Under the pieces are notes generated by a model. It did not search any database and had not been told where the DNA came from. It saw only the letters and a program-made list of their open reading frames with translations. Positions 18,538-27,615 of a DNA stretch of 64,000 nt are shown here, one piece after another. The stretch spans positions 1,488,001 through 1,552,000 of the forward strand of contig CP054595.1 in NCBI GenBank assembly GCA_013347225.1, written 5' to 3'. Source of the DNA: Candidatus Accumulibacter similis (lineage in GTDB: Bacteria > Pseudomonadota > Gammaproteobacteria > Burkholderiales > Rhodocyclaceae). The number at the start of each line of letters is the position of its first letter. Position 1 is the stretch's first letter. A program made the translations under genes and the position numbers.

Positions 18538-19089
18538 ATGTTCAACACCCCCGAACAATTCGCCGCCGCCAACAAGGCTTCCGTTGATGCGATGCTGACC
18601 CTTGCCAACACCGCGCTGGCCAGTGCCGAGCGGATCGCAGCGCTCAACCTGAACACCGCCCGTTCGATGCTGGAAGACGGCGTTGCCAATGCCAAGGCAA
18701 TGCTGGGCGCCAAGGACGCACAGGAGTTCTTCGCCCTGCAGGCATCGCTGGCCCAGCCAGGCCTGGAAAAGGCCGTCGCCTACACGCGCAGCGTCTATGA
18801 AATCTCGGCGCAGTCGAAGGAAGAGATCAGCAAGCTGCTCGAAGCGCAGTTCAACGACTTCCAGAAGCAGATGGTCGCGCTGCTCGAGAAGGCCACCAGG
18901 AACGCACCTCCCGGATCGGACGTCGCCGTCAATGCCGTCAAGTCCGCCGTCGCCGCCGCCACCTCGGCCTTCGACAGCATGAACAAGGCCGCCAAGCAGG
19001 TTGCCGACATCGCCGAAGCCAATGTCGCTGCCGCGACCAACGCGACGGTCAAGGCGGTCGGCGCCACGGCCGCGGTGACCAAGAAGTAG
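18538..19089 (+). CDS. phaP: Phasin (polyhydroxyalkanoate granule-associated protein)
   Basis: This 183-residue phasin_2-family protein begins MFNTPEQFAAANKASVDAML, a typical start for betaproteobacterial PhaP. It is almost entirely helical and amphipathic, rich in Ala, Lys and Glu, with no Cys. The C-terminal third is an Ala/Thr/Val-rich helix ending in TKK. Phasins coat PHA granules and control their size. The ribosome site GAGGAG sits about nine bases upstream. The gene is driven by the strong promoter at 18400-18427 and followed by a second phasin gene. Confidence 0.9.
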   Translation: MFNTPEQFAAANKASVDAMLTLANTALASAERIAALNLNTARSMLEDGVANAKAMLGAKDAQEFFALQASLAQPGLEKAVAYTRSVYEISAQSKEEISKLLEAQFNDFQKQMVALLEKATRNAPPGSDVAVNAVKSAVAAATSAFDSMNKAAKQVADIAEANVAAATNATVKAVGATAAVTKK

Positions 19090-19138
19090 GCTGCGTCGAA
19101 CACGGCCGGTCGGGCGTGCGCGCCGCGACTGCAGAGTG

Positions 19139-19179
19139 AGCGAAGGGCCCCCCGAGATACTCCCGGGGGTGTCTTCGCT
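19139..19179 (+). terminator. Intercistronic hairpin between the two phasin genes
   Basis: AGCGAAG (19139-19145) pairs with CTTCGCT (19173-19179), and an inner CCCCCG/CGGGGG stem is separated from it by a small internal loop. There is no T-run after it, so it may act as an attenuator or an mRNA-stabilising or processing element rather than a full terminator. No clear promoter was seen between it and the next phasin gene. Confidence 0.5.
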
Positions 19180-19287
19180 GCAGCCCTGCAGGCGGCTGCC
19201 ATGCAGGGCTTGATCCAGCAACAGGAACATCGGGGTACGCAGCTCTTGCCGCATGCCCGCAGCACCCTTATCACCACGGAGGTATCA

Positions 19288-19836
19288 ATGAGCACTATCG
19301 ATCTGGAAAAACTCGCCGAGAGCCAGAAAGCCAACGCACAGGTCATGATGACCCTGGTTCGCACCGCCTTTCAGGGCCTCGAGCAGCTCTCCGCCCTCAA
19401 CCTGGCCGCCAGCCGCGAACTCTTCAACAGCAGCGCCAACGGCGCGCAGCAGCTCCTCGGCGTCAAGGACCCGCAGCAACTCGGCGAGATCGCCGGCGCG
19501 ATCGCCCGCCCGAACGTCGACAAGCTGCTCGAGTACGCGCGCAACCTGTATGACCTGTCGGCCAACATGCAGCGCGAAATCACCTCGGTGATGGAAGACC
19601 AGTACAACAACGTCCGCCACAGTGCGACCGGACTGATCGAGAAGACCGGTCTCTCGTCACCGGTGGCCGGCGATGTCTTCGGCTCGGCAATGAAACAGAT
19701 GGTCAACGTCACCACTACCGCCTTCGAGAACATCTCGCAGATGGCGAAGCAGATGACCGACATCGTCGACACCAATGTCAAGGCGGCGAACAGCGCCACC
19801 GCTCAGGCAGCGGCTGCCCTCGTGCCGAAGAAGTAG
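19288..19836 (+). CDS. Second phasin family protein
   Basis: The ATG at 19288 follows a GGAGG site at about 19278 and gives MSTIDLEKLAESQKANAQVM; an earlier in-frame ATG at 19201 lacks such a site. The 182-residue all-helical protein has the phasin pattern (AASRELFNSSANGAQQLLG, YARNLYDLSANMQREI) and ends in a PKK tail like its neighbour. It is a diverged paralogue of the upstream phasin. Tandem phasins suggest a substantial PHA cycle, although no PHA synthase gene lies in the window. Confidence 0.88.
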   Translation: MSTIDLEKLAESQKANAQVMMTLVRTAFQGLEQLSALNLAASRELFNSSANGAQQLLGVKDPQQLGEIAGAIARPNVDKLLEYARNLYDLSANMQREITSVMEDQYNNVRHSATGLIEKTGLSSPVAGDVFGSAMKQMVNVTTTAFENISQMAKQMTDIVDTNVKAANSATAQAAAALVPKK

Positions 19837-19873
19837 GCTTTCGCCCCGGGGAGTCCGATCTCCCCGCCAGACA

Positions 19874-19900
19874 CCCCGGCCGCGGCCGGGGTTGTTCGTT
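19874..19900 (+). terminator. Rho-independent terminator after the phasin genes
   Basis: A perfect 18-base inverted repeat (19874-19891, CCCCGGCCG then CGGCCGGGG) is followed by TTGTTCGTT. It lies between the phasin gene and the convergent cinA-like gene, so it could serve either direction. Confidence 0.75.
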
Positions 19901-19913
19901 CACGGGCGGCCGG

Positions 19914-20672
19914 TCACGGACGCCACTGCCAGCCGATGCCGCGCCGCTCGACCTCGTGCCGGATCGCCGTCATCGCCTGCTCGACGAGTTCCGGCTCGCC
20001 CTCGACACCAAGTTCGAGGTAGCGCCGCTGTCCGTCCTCGGCCATCGATGGCAGGCTGAACAGCCGCAGACGCGGAAAATCGGCGACGATCCGCTCCATC
20101 AGGTCGAGCAGCGCGCTCTCGTAGGCATTGCTGCCGGTGAGCAGGAACGCCTTGTCCACCCGCTCCTGCTGCCGACAGAGATCGGCGTAGAAGGTATCGA
20201 GCGCCCATTCGGCCATCGGGTGCGCCATTTGCGGGAAGCCCGGCAGGAAGTGGTGGTCACGCACGCGGAAGCCGGGAATGCGGTTGAACGGATTGGGGAC
20301 GATGTCCACGCCGCGCGGGAAGGTGCCGAGCAGCAGGCGGACGTCGGTGATCTCGGCGCCGAAGCGGGCGCGGATCTCGCGTTCCGCGTCGGGGTGCAGC
20401 ACCAGGTCGACACCGAGCGCCGCCGCCGCTGCCTGCCGCGTGTGATCGTCGGGCGTGTTGCCGATGCCGCCGAACGAGAAGACGATGTCGCCGGCGGCGA
20501 GGCTGCGGCGCAGGCTGTCGGCGATGCGCGCGCGCTCGTCGCCAAGGTACTCGACCCACGACAGGCGCAGTCCACGCTCCGCCAGCAGTTCGGCCATGCG
20601 CGCGAAGTGCCGGTCGACGCGCTTTCCCGACAGGATCTCGTCGCCGATGATGATCGCCCCGAAACTCTTCAT
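19914..20672 (-). CDS. Molybdopterin-binding domain protein (CinA N-terminal-like)
   Basis: The protein has 252 residues from the ATG at 20672, preceded by a GGGAGAG site; a longer frame start at 20714 is less likely. The MoaB/Mog-like fold is shown by GAIIIGDEILSGKRVDRHF, VFSFGGIGNTPDDHTRQAAA and FPRGVDIVPNPFNRIPGF. It lacks the C-terminal nicotinamide-mononucleotide deamidase domain of full CinA, so it is the short form common in betaproteobacteria. Its reaction is unknown. It runs in the same direction as hrpA, which ends 26 bases upstream. Confidence 0.8.
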   Translation of the reverse strand: MKSFGAIIIGDEILSGKRVDRHFARMAELLAERGLRLSWVEYLGDERARIADSLRRSLAAGDIVFSFGGIGNTPDDHTRQAAAAALGVDLVLHPDAEREIRARFGAEITDVRLLLGTFPRGVDIVPNPFNRIPGFRVRDHHFLPGFPQMAHPMAEWALDTFYADLCRQQERVDKAFLLTGSNAYESALLDLMERIVADFPRLRLFSLPSMAEDGQRRYLELGVEGEPELVEQAMTAIRHEVERRGIGWQWRP

Positions 20673-20698
20673 TGCCGCTCTCCCTGGCCCTTTGCCAT

Positions 20699-23600
20699 TC
20701 ACATGCTCTCCCACATCTTCTGCAGCCGCTTCGTCGACACCGGCACCGGCGTGCGCAGCTCCTGCGCGAACAACTGCACGCGCAACTCCTCGAGCAGCCA
20801 GCGGAACTGCTCGAGCTGCGCATCGGCGAGGCCCTGCCGCGCAAGCACCGCGGCCCGCCGCTGGTAGCTGCCTGCCAGCGGCGCCAGCTCGGCGAGCAGC
20901 CGCGCATCACGCGCGGCCCCTGCCGCACCGGCAGCCTTCAGCTTGTCGAGCCGCAGCGCGATCGCCTTCAGATAGCGCGGATAGTGCTGCAGGCGCTCGA
21001 ACGGCGTGTCGATGACGAAGCGCCTGTGGATCAGGCGCGCGAGCTGCTCTTCGACATCCTGGATGGTAGCCGCGAACGGCTTGAACGCCGGCAATTTCTT
21101 CTGCAGCGCCTGCCAGTCAGCGAGAATCTGCCCGACCAGGCGGCAGATCTCCTGCGCCAGCAACGTCAGCCGCGGCTTCGCCTCGAGGCAGCGGGCGCGG
21201 AAGCTGGCGGCGTCGCGCGGCCACGGTTCGCCGAGGCAGGCGCGGGCGCAGCTCAGGTCGAGCAGCTGCCGGCGCAAGTCGTCGAGGGTGCCGAGACCCA
21301 TGAACTGCATCGCCATCTGGTTCAGTCCGGGCAGGTTTTTCTCGAGATACTTCAACTGCTCGCGGAACTGCAGCATGAACAGGCGCAATAGCCCGGTGCC
21401 GTGCGCCTGCGCCGCCTCGGCCGGCGAATCGAAGACGCGCAGCGAGACGCTCTCGCGGTCGGCGACCAGCGCCGGGTAGCCGAGCACCAGTTGCCCGCCG
21501 CCGGCATCGACCTCCATCAGTTCCGGCAGTTCGCCGAAGCTCCAGTCGCGCAGGTCCGCATGCTCGCCGGGCGTCTCGTGCAGCTCGGCGAACTCCTGCC
21601 GCGCCTCGCGTCCCCACTCGGCGCGCAGCTCGTTCAGGTTGCGACTCATGCCGAGCTGGCGGCCGTTCTCGTCGAGCAGGCGGAAATTGAACGACAGGTG
21701 CGGCGGCAGCGCGTCGGCGCGGAAGGCGTCGGGAGTGATCTCCCAGCCGCGGGCGTTGAGCCCGCGCGACTGGACGATGAAGTGCACCAGCGCCAGCAAC
21801 AGCGGCTTGTCGGACGGCGCCACCTGGGCGACGAAGTCGGCGGCGAATTCGGGCACCGGCACCAGTTTCGCACGCAGCCTTTGCGGCAGCGTCTTCACCA
21901 GTTGCACGACCTTCTCGCGCAGCAGGCCGGGCACCAGCCACTCGCAGCGCGCCGCCGGGATCTGGTTGAGCTGCGCCAGCGGCACGCAGAGCGTCACGCC
22001 GTCACGCGCGCTGCCGGGCTCGAAGTGGTAGCCCAGTTCGTAGTCGACGCCGCCGAGCCGCAGTTGATGCGGAAAGGCCTCGCTGGTGATGCCGGCGGCC
22101 TCGTGGCGCATCAGGTCGTCGCGCTGCAGGTGCAGCAGCCGCGGCGTCTCGCGCTCGGCCTCGCGCCGCCACTTGTCGAAGGCGGCGCCGCTGTACATGC
22201 CGGCCGGGATCAGGCGGTCGTAGAAGGCGAAGATCAGTTCGTCGTCGACCAGTACGTCCGGTCGTCGCGACTTGTGCTCGAGCGTCTCGATGTCGAGCAT
22301 CAGTTGCTGGTTGTGGGTGAAGAAATCCCAGCGGCGGGCGAACTCCTCGCTCACCTCGCCGCCGACCAGCGCCTGCCGGATGAAGATCTCGCGCGCCTCT
22401 TCGGGATTGATCGGCCCGAAGTTCACCCACCGCCGCGGCTCGACGACGATGCCGTGCAACGTGATGCGCTCGAAGGCGACCGCCTGCATCGCCTTCTTTT
22501 CCCAGTGCGGGTCGAACCAGCTCCGTTTCAGCAGGTGCGCGCCGACCTCTTCCAGCCACTGCGGTTCGACGCGCGCGACGCAGCGGGCGAAGAGGCGCGT
22601 CGTCTCGCTGATCTCGCCGGCGACGATCCACTTGCCGGCCTTCTTCTGCAGCGGCGACGCCGGATGGACGAGGAAGCGGATGCCGCGGGCGCCGAGGTAG
22701 TGCCCCGATTCCTCGGACTTGCAGCCGATGTTGCCGAGCAGCCCGGCGAGCAGCGCGCGGTGGATCGCCTCGTAGCTCGCCGGCTGCCCGTTCTCCTGCC
22801 AGCGATGCTCGGCCGCGAGTGCGTGCAACTGGCTGTGGACGTCGCGCCACTCGCGCATGCGCAGGGCGGAAAGGAAGTTCTCGCGGCAGGCCTCGAGCAG
22901 CTTGCGCTGCGACTTGCGGTGCGCCAGTTCCTCCTCGTACCAGTGCCAGAGCTTGAGCCAGGAGACGAACTCGGAGCGCTCGTCGGCCAACCGGCGATGC
23001 GCCGCGTCGGCCGTCCCCTGGCGCTCCTGCGGCCGCTCGCGCGGATCCTGCACCGACAGCGCGGCGGCGATCACCAGCACCTCGGCGAGGCAGCCCTCGG
23101 CGCGCGCGGCGACGATCATCCGCCCGAGGCGTGGGTCGAGCGGCATCTGCGCCAGTTCTTGGCCGACCGGCGTCAGCGCGTGCTCGGCGGTGACGGCGCC
23201 GAGTTCGAGCAGCAACTGGTAGCCGTCGCTGATCGCCTTGCGCGGCGGCGCCTCGAGGAAGGGAAAGTCCTCGACGTTGCCGAGGCGCAGCGCCTTCATC
23301 CGCAGGATGACGCCGGCCAGCGACGAGCGCAGGATCTCGGGCTCGGCATAGGCCGGCCGCAGCGCGAAATCCTGCTCCTCGTACAACCGGATGCAGACGC
23401 CCGCGGCGACGCGGCCGCAGCGCCCGGCACGCTGGTTGGCGGCGGCCTGGGCGATCTTCTCGATCTGCAACTGCTCGACCTTGTTGCGGTACGAGTAGCG
23501 CTTGACGCGCGCCAGGCCGGTGTCGACGACGTAGCGGATCCCCGGCACAGTCAGCGAGGTCTCGGCGACGTTGGTCGCCAGGACGATGCGCCGCCCGACG

Positions 23601-24661
23601 TGCGGCCGGAAGACGCGGCTCTGCTCCGCCGCCGACAGGCGGGCGTACAGTGGCAGGATCTCGGTGTGCGGCGGGTGGTGTTTGCGCAGCGCCTCGGCCG
23701 CCTCGCGGATCTCGCGCTCGCCGGGCAGGAAGACCAGCACGTCACCCGGGCCGCTGCGATGCAGCTCGTCGCAGGCGTCGGTGATGGCGTCGTAGAGGTC
23801 GCGCTCGTCGTCGGCAGCGGCGCCGTTCGCCGTGCCGGTCGCGCCGTCGCCCGCCACCGTCTGCAGCGGACGGTAGCGCAGCTCGACCGGGTACAGCCGG
23901 CCCGACACCTCGATCACCGGCGCGTCGTCGAAGTGGCGCGAAAAACGCCCGGCATCGATCGTCGCCGAGGTGATGATCAGCTTCAGCTCGCGCCGCTTCG
24001 GCAGCAACTGCTTCAGGAAGCCGAGCAGGAAGTCGATGTTCAGGCTGCGCTCGTGCGCCTCGTCGATGATCAGCGTGTCGTACTGCTCGAGCCACGGGTC
24101 GCCCTGCGTCTCGGCGAGCAGGATGCCGTCGGTCATCAGCTTGATGAAGGCATCGGGCGAACTGCGGTCGCTGAAACGGATCTTGTAGCCGACGAGGCGG
24201 CCCGGCTCGCTCTGCAACTCCTGGGCGATGCGCGCCGCCGTGGCGCGGGCGGCGATCCGCCGCGGTTGCGTATGGCCGATCAGGCCGCTCGTGCCGCGAC
24301 CGAGCTCGAGGCAGATCTTCGGGATCTGCGTCGTCTTGCCGGAGCCGGTCTCGCCGCAGACGATGACCACCTGGTGCTGCGCGATCAGCGCCGCGATCTC
24401 GTCGCGGCGGGCGTTGACCGGCAGGTCGTCGGCAAACTCCGGCTGCGGCAGGCGTGCCCGGCGTGCGGCGACCGCCGCCCGCGAGCGCTCCAGCAGTCGC
24501 GCGCTCTCGGCCTGCAAGGCATCGCGCCGGGAGCCGAAGACGTGCCGCAGGTCGCGCGCCAGCGAGCGCAGACGGCGCTGGTCGGCCGCCAGGCAGTCGG
24601 CGAAGGGGTTGGCGGGCGCGGCAGGCGCACGGCTGGCGGCGGGAACGGGCTTCGCGGTCAT
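20699..24661 (-). CDS. hrpA: ATP-dependent RNA helicase HrpA
   Basis: The protein has 1320 residues from the ATG at 24661 (1341 from an alternative start at 24724), close to the roughly 1300 residues of E. coli HrpA. DEAH-box motifs are visible: Walker A GETGSGKTTQIPK, motif II IIDEAHERSLNIDFLLG, motif III ITSATIDAGRFSRHF and motif VI NQRAGRCGRVAAG. The helicase core fills about the first 600 residues and is followed by HA2, OB-fold and a long C-terminal DUF3418-type region. HrpA acts on structured RNA and rescues stalled ribosomes. It sits immediately downstream of intI on the same strand and marks the conserved chromosomal flank of the integron. Confidence 0.93.
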   Translation of the reverse strand: MTAKPVPAASRAPAAPANPFADCLAADQRRLRSLARDLRHVFGSRRDALQAESARLLERSRAAVAARRARLPQPEFADDLPVNARRDEIAALIAQHQVVIVCGETGSGKTTQIPKICLELGRGTSGLIGHTQPRRIAARATAARIAQELQSEPGRLVGYKIRFSDRSSPDAFIKLMTDGILLAETQGDPWLEQYDTLIIDEAHERSLNIDFLLGFLKQLLPKRRELKLIITSATIDAGRFSRHFDDAPVIEVSGRLYPVELRYRPLQTVAGDGATGTANGAAADDERDLYDAITDACDELHRSGPGDVLVFLPGEREIREAAEALRKHHPPHTEILPLYARLSAAEQSRVFRPHVGRRIVLATNVAETSLTVPGIRYVVDTGLARVKRYSYRNKVEQLQIEKIAQAAANQRAGRCGRVAAGVCIRLYEEQDFALRPAYAEPEILRSSLAGVILRMKALRLGNVEDFPFLEAPPRKAISDGYQLLLELGAVTAEHALTPVGQELAQMPLDPRLGRMIVAARAEGCLAEVLVIAAALSVQDPRERPQERQGTADAAHRRLADERSEFVSWLKLWHWYEEELAHRKSQRKLLEACRENFLSALRMREWRDVHSQLHALAAEHRWQENGQPASYEAIHRALLAGLLGNIGCKSEESGHYLGARGIRFLVHPASPLQKKAGKWIVAGEISETTRLFARCVARVEPQWLEEVGAHLLKRSWFDPHWEKKAMQAVAFERITLHGIVVEPRRWVNFGPINPEEAREIFIRQALVGGEVSEEFARRWDFFTHNQQLMLDIETLEHKSRRPDVLVDDELIFAFYDRLIPAGMYSGAAFDKWRREAERETPRLLHLQRDDLMRHEAAGITSEAFPHQLRLGGVDYELGYHFEPGSARDGVTLCVPLAQLNQIPAARCEWLVPGLLREKVVQLVKTLPQRLRAKLVPVPEFAADFVAQVAPSDKPLLLALVHFIVQSRGLNARGWEITPDAFRADALPPHLSFNFRLLDENGRQLGMSRNLNELRAEWGREARQEFAELHETPGEHADLRDWSFGELPELMEVDAGGGQLVLGYPALVADRESVSLRVFDSPAEAAQAHGTGLLRLFMLQFREQLKYLEKNLPGLNQMAMQFMGLGTLDDLRRQLLDLSCARACLGEPWPRDAASFRARCLEAKPRLTLLAQEICRLVGQILADWQALQKKLPAFKPFAATIQDVEEQLARLIHRRFVIDTPFERLQHYPRYLKAIALRLDKLKAAGAAGAARDARLLAELAPLAGSYQRRAAVLARQGLADAQLEQFRWLLEELRVQLFAQELRTPVPVSTKRLQKMWESM

Positions 24662-24762
24662 CGCGGCACAGGAAAGCGGCGGGCATGCTCGCGTTGCCGG
24701 GCGGCACCCGCGCGCAGCGGACACGAGGACTCGAAGGCTGAGGACATCAGGCCGACACGGGC

Positions 24763-25800
24763 TCAGAGGAGCGCATCGAGCGGGCTGCGAACGCCGCGCC
24801 CGCCGCGCTTGAGGACGTGCGTGTAGATCATCGTCGTCGCTACGTCGGCGTGGCCGAGCAGTTCCTGGACGGTGCGAATGTCGTAGCCGCTGTCGAGCAG
24901 GTGCGTCGCAAAGGAGTGCCGCAGGGTGTGCGGCGTCGCCGGTTTGTCGATGCCGGCGGCGGTGACGGCCTTCTTCATCGCCCGCTGCAGCAGCTTCTCG
25001 TCGAGATGATGGCGGCGTTCGACGCCGCTGCGCGGATCGACCGAATGACTCCGGGCGGCGAAGACATACTGCCAGGGCCAGGACGTGCTCGCGTTCGGGT
25101 ACTTGCGCTCGAGCGCGTCGGGCAAGTAGACCGCAGCCTTGCCCAGCCGCAGGTCGTCCTCGAAAATCAGCCTCCGCCGCCGCAGGTGTTCACCCAGATC
25201 GGCCGCAACGGCCTCCGGCAGCATCGTCACGCGATCCTTCGCTCCCTTGCCGTCACGGATCAGAATCTCGCCCTGCGCGAAATCCACGTCCTTCACGCGC
25301 AGGCGAATCACTTCCATCAGGCGCATTCCGGTGCCGTAGAGCAGGCGCACAAGCAGACCGTGGACACCTTCCATCCGCTCCAGCACCCGCTGCACTTCGC
25401 TGCGGCTCAGCACGACCGGCAAGCGCTCCGGCTGTTTGGCGCGCACCACGTCGTCCAGCCAGGGCAGTTCGACACCGAGCACCTGGCGGTAGAGGAACAG
25501 CAATGCCGACAGCGCCTGGTTCTGTGTTGCCGAGGCGACATGTCCCTCCACCGCGAGATGGGTGAGAAAGGCTTCGACCTCGGCTGCCCCCATCTCGCGC
25601 GGGTGGCGCTTGTGATGGAAGAGCACGAAACGCCTGATCCACTGGACATACTGTGTCTCGGTTCGTATGCTGTAGTGGCGCAGGCGGATCTGGGCGCGCA
25701 CCTGGTCGAGGAGCCGGGGCGCTGGGGTGGAATTCCCGGTTGCGCGAGGTGTATATCGGGGAACCGGAGGTGTGTCTTGCGGAGGGGCAGGGGTGTTCAT
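24763..25800 (-). CDS. intI: Integron integrase (tyrosine recombinase)
   Basis: The ATG at 25800 has an AAGGA site ten bases upstream; a GTG at 25818 is an alternative. The product is 345 residues. It has an N-terminal SAM-like domain ([20 protein letters not shown]) and a catalytic domain with box I Arg ([20 protein letters not shown]), [33 protein letters not shown] and the final catalytic Tyr. Between patches II and III it carries the extra segment unique to integron integrases ([20 protein letters not shown] and the [16 protein letters not shown] helix). It catalyses attI x attC and attC x attC recombination. It is transcribed away from the cassettes, as usual, but in the same direction as cassette genes 1-3. 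Confidence 0.95.
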   Translation of the reverse strand: MNTPAPPQDTPPVPRYTPRATGNSTPAPRLLDQVRAQIRLRHYSIRTETQYVQWIRRFVLFHHKRHPREMGAAEVEAFLTHLAVEGHVASATQNQALSALLFLYRQVLGVELPWLDDVVRAKQPERLPVVLSRSEVQRVLERMEGVHGLLVRLLYGTGMRLMEVIRLRVKDVDFAQGEILIRDGKGAKDRVTMLPEAVAADLGEHLRRRRLIFEDDLRLGKAAVYLPDALERKYPNASTSWPWQYVFAARSHSVDPRSGVERRHHLDEKLLQRAMKKAVTAAGIDKPATPHTLRHSFATHLLDSGYDIRTVQELLGHADVATTMIYTHVLKRGGRGVRSPLDALL

Positions 25801-25926
25801 GTCTGGGAAGTCCTTCACAATCAGCGAAATGCATGGACATACATCCAGTATACACCAGCCGCCGCGGGATATCGCACTTGCCGAGCCACCTGCCGAGGAC
25901 GCGGTCTACACCCGAATCGGCGTTCA

Positions 25927-25939
25927 CTAAACGTTGTGC
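25927..25939 (+). other. Candidate attI recombination point
   Basis: The box GTTGTGC (25933-25939) follows AAAC, and recombination should fall at G25933^T25934. The sequence from 25933 (GTTGTGCGTCAAAC) is the exact reverse complement of 26779-26792 at the start of attC-1. This fixes it as the left edge of cassette 1. The rest of attI should lie in 25801-25932, but I could not identify additional integrase-binding repeats. Confidence 0.75.
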
Positions 25940-25940
25940 G

Positions 25941-26753
25941 TCAAACCTCGAACGCCTGCGCTTGCGCGAAGCTCACGCGAAACCCTGCCGCGTTGCGATG
26001 CCCGCCGCCCCCGTACTGCTTAGCCACTTCGGCCACGTCCGCGCCGTCGTCGCTCGACCGCAGGCTGAATACCCGGCCTTCCGGCGTGTCCCAGTAGCAG
26101 GCCGCGAACGGTCTCCCCTTCGCCAGTTCGTGGCCTGCATCGCTGCTCATCGTGTATGGCAGGTTCGCCACCGGCACGCGGTGCCCGCCGATCACCATTT
26201 CCCGCGTCGTTACGCCGAGCAGTTCGCGCATGTCCTTGAAGTGCTTGCGCTCAATCGCTTCGCCCTCAACCGCCAGAGCAGCCGGCGCCGCTGCCATGAG
26301 CGTGTCCCACACTTGGAAGTCATAGGGGAAGGAAAAGACGTTCGCCTGAATCTGGCGCGTGTTCTGGAGCGCGAAGCGCCACAGGTCGCGGTCCTCGATG
26401 TGCAGCAGCAGCGGCGGCGGGGTTTCGCCTGGGAAGAAGTGTTCCCACGTCAGCATCGCGCCGCTGCGGTTCATGTCGAACTTCGCCGTCACGTTCGCCG
26501 GCAGATCCACCAAGTCTTCGGCGCTCGTCTTGTGGTGGTCGAGAATCAGAATGCTGTTCGCCTTCTCGGCCATTTCCAGCAGCACCGGGCGCTTGTAGCT
26601 GAAATCCACCATCACCACGTCTTTGCCGGTCACGTCCGGCGGCGGCTCCTGGTACTTTGCACCGTGAAAGTCAATCTCGCCGAGCGCCTTCCGAACAACC
26701 CACGCGGCCCCAAAGCCATCGGCACAATTGCCGTGGTAGATACACATGCTCAT
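25941..26753 (-). CDS. DHH-family phosphoesterase, cassette 1 (inverted)
   Basis: The product has 270 residues from the ATG at 26753, which has a GGAAAG site. Motifs are IYHGNCADGFGAAW (N-terminal metal site), VMVDFSY, LDHHKT (the DHH motif) and a C-terminal DHHA1-type GGGGHRNAAGF. Relatives hydrolyse oligonucleotides, cyclic dinucleotides or polyphosphate; the substrate here is unknown. The gene is coded on the strand opposite to the array, and its stop lies eight bases from the attI junction, so the gene points at intI. It may need its own promoter inside attC-1 or read-through from cassettes 2 and 3. Confidence 0.85.
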   Translation of the reverse strand: MSMCIYHGNCADGFGAAWVVRKALGEIDFHGAKYQEPPPDVTGKDVVMVDFSYKRPVLLEMAEKANSILILDHHKTSAEDLVDLPANVTAKFDMNRSGAMLTWEHFFPGETPPPLLLHIEDRDLWRFALQNTRQIQANVFSFPYDFQVWDTLMAAAPAALAVEGEAIERKHFKDMRELLGVTTREMVIGGHRVPVANLPYTMSSDAGHELAKGRPFAACYWDTPEGRVFSLRSSDDGADVAEVAKQYGGGGHRNAAGFRVSFAQAQAFEV

Positions 26754-26785
26754 CTTCTTTCCTTTCTTCGTAGTTACCGTTTGAC

Positions 26786-26842
26786 GCACAACCCGTCATT
26801 CCAGCGGACGCCTATAGGCGCCGCTGAATTCAGGCGTTATAC
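26786..26842 (+). other. attC-1 recombination site
   Basis: The R'' box is GCACAAC (26786-26792) and the R' box is GTTATAC (26836-26842), cutting at 26836^26837. The stem is CCAGCGG...CCGCTG, with GCGCC/GGACGCC inner pairing and a right arm (GAATTCAGGCGTTA) very close to classical attC right ends. It closes cassette 1. Confidence 0.9.
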
Positions 26843-27613
26843 GGCTTCAAGTTCCAGAACCTGCTGGCTCAATCGCCGTTCCGCAATCGCGCAGTATTCC
26901 GGGTTGATCTCCAGCCCCAAGAACCTGCGCCCCAATTCCTTTGCTGCCTTTGCCGTGGTGCCACTGCCGCTGAATGGGTCTAGCACCACGTCGCCGGGGT
27001 TGCTCCAAGTCGCAACAAGGTCAGTCACAAGAGCCAGCGGGAAAACAGCAGGGTGGTCGCGTGTTCCACCGCCTGTTGGGTACGGCCACACGTTATGCCG
27101 TATCCCTTCATCTGCTATCTCACGAAAAACCTTGTCGTGTAGCACGCCATCCTGGTTTATTCGTCCACCAGTCCAAAGAGAAACCCCGGCCTTTGCATTC
27201 TTCTTCGTCAGGAGTTGCGCGTTTTTCGGGCGGCCTGCGGAAAGGACAAAAACATATTCCCATGCTTGGTCGTAACGATCCGGCGCGTTTTGTGGCAAGT
27301 AATTCAACTTCTGGTAAATCATCGTGTCGTGCAAGTTCAGTCCAAGCCGCTTGAAGTGCAGCGCCTGCTCCATGCTGCTGCCTGTTTCGCTGCCGTCCTT
27401 CGTCGCGTCGGCCACTACCCACACAATCACGCCGCCAGGCTTCAGCACGCGCTTCAGTTGCCACGCCACGCCGAAGAAATCCCAAGAGTGTCCGCCGTAG
27501 GTGCGTAGGTCATCGTATGGCGGGCTTGTCACCACCAAGTCAATGCACTCTCTCGGCAGTTGCCCGAGCAGGTCGCAGTTGTCGCCGCAGTGAATCTTGT
27601 CCAGTTCAAGCAT
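26837..27613 (-). CDS. Solitary DNA methyltransferase (N4-cytosine/N6-adenine, beta order), cassette 2 (inverted)
   Basis: The product has 258 residues. The catalytic motif TSPPYDDLRTYGG comes early, and the AdoMet site (LDPFSGSGTTAKAAKELGRR, LGLEINPEYCAIAERRL) is near the C-terminus, the beta-class order of MTases. SPPY is compatible with N4-cytosine or N6-adenine activity. The ATG at 27613 has a GGAG site that overlaps the end of the upstream gene. The stop codon TAA is supplied by the R' box of attC-1 (26837-26839), so the gene is completed by the recombination site itself. No restriction enzyme gene accompanies it. Confidence 0.88.
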   Translation of the reverse strand: MLELDKIHCGDNCDLLGQLPRECIDLVVTSPPYDDLRTYGGHSWDFFGVAWQLKRVLKPGGVIVWVVADATKDGSETGSSMEQALHFKRLGLNLHDTMIYQKLNYLPQNAPDRYDQAWEYVFVLSAGRPKNAQLLTKKNAKAGVSLWTGGRINQDGVLHDKVFREIADEGIRHNVWPYPTGGGTRDHPAVFPLALVTDLVATWSNPGDVVLDPFSGSGTTAKAAKELGRRFLGLEINPEYCAIAERRLSQQVLELEAV

Positions 27614-27615
27614 GG

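Noticed and set aside
21401..24826. A 1141-codon open frame on the + strand
   Set aside because: It lies antisense to hrpA, whose helicase motifs are unmistakable; the shadow protein has no recognisable domain.
25834..25847. TGGA-CATACA-TCCA palindrome near the intI start, considered as a LexA box
   Set aside because: The match to CTGT-N8-ACAG is poor, and no good -35/-10 pair for intI could be placed with it; SOS control cannot be claimed from this.
25850..25932. Possible Pc cassette promoter on the + strand
   Set aside because: TTGCCG with a weak TACACC-like -10 is the best match; too weak to report.
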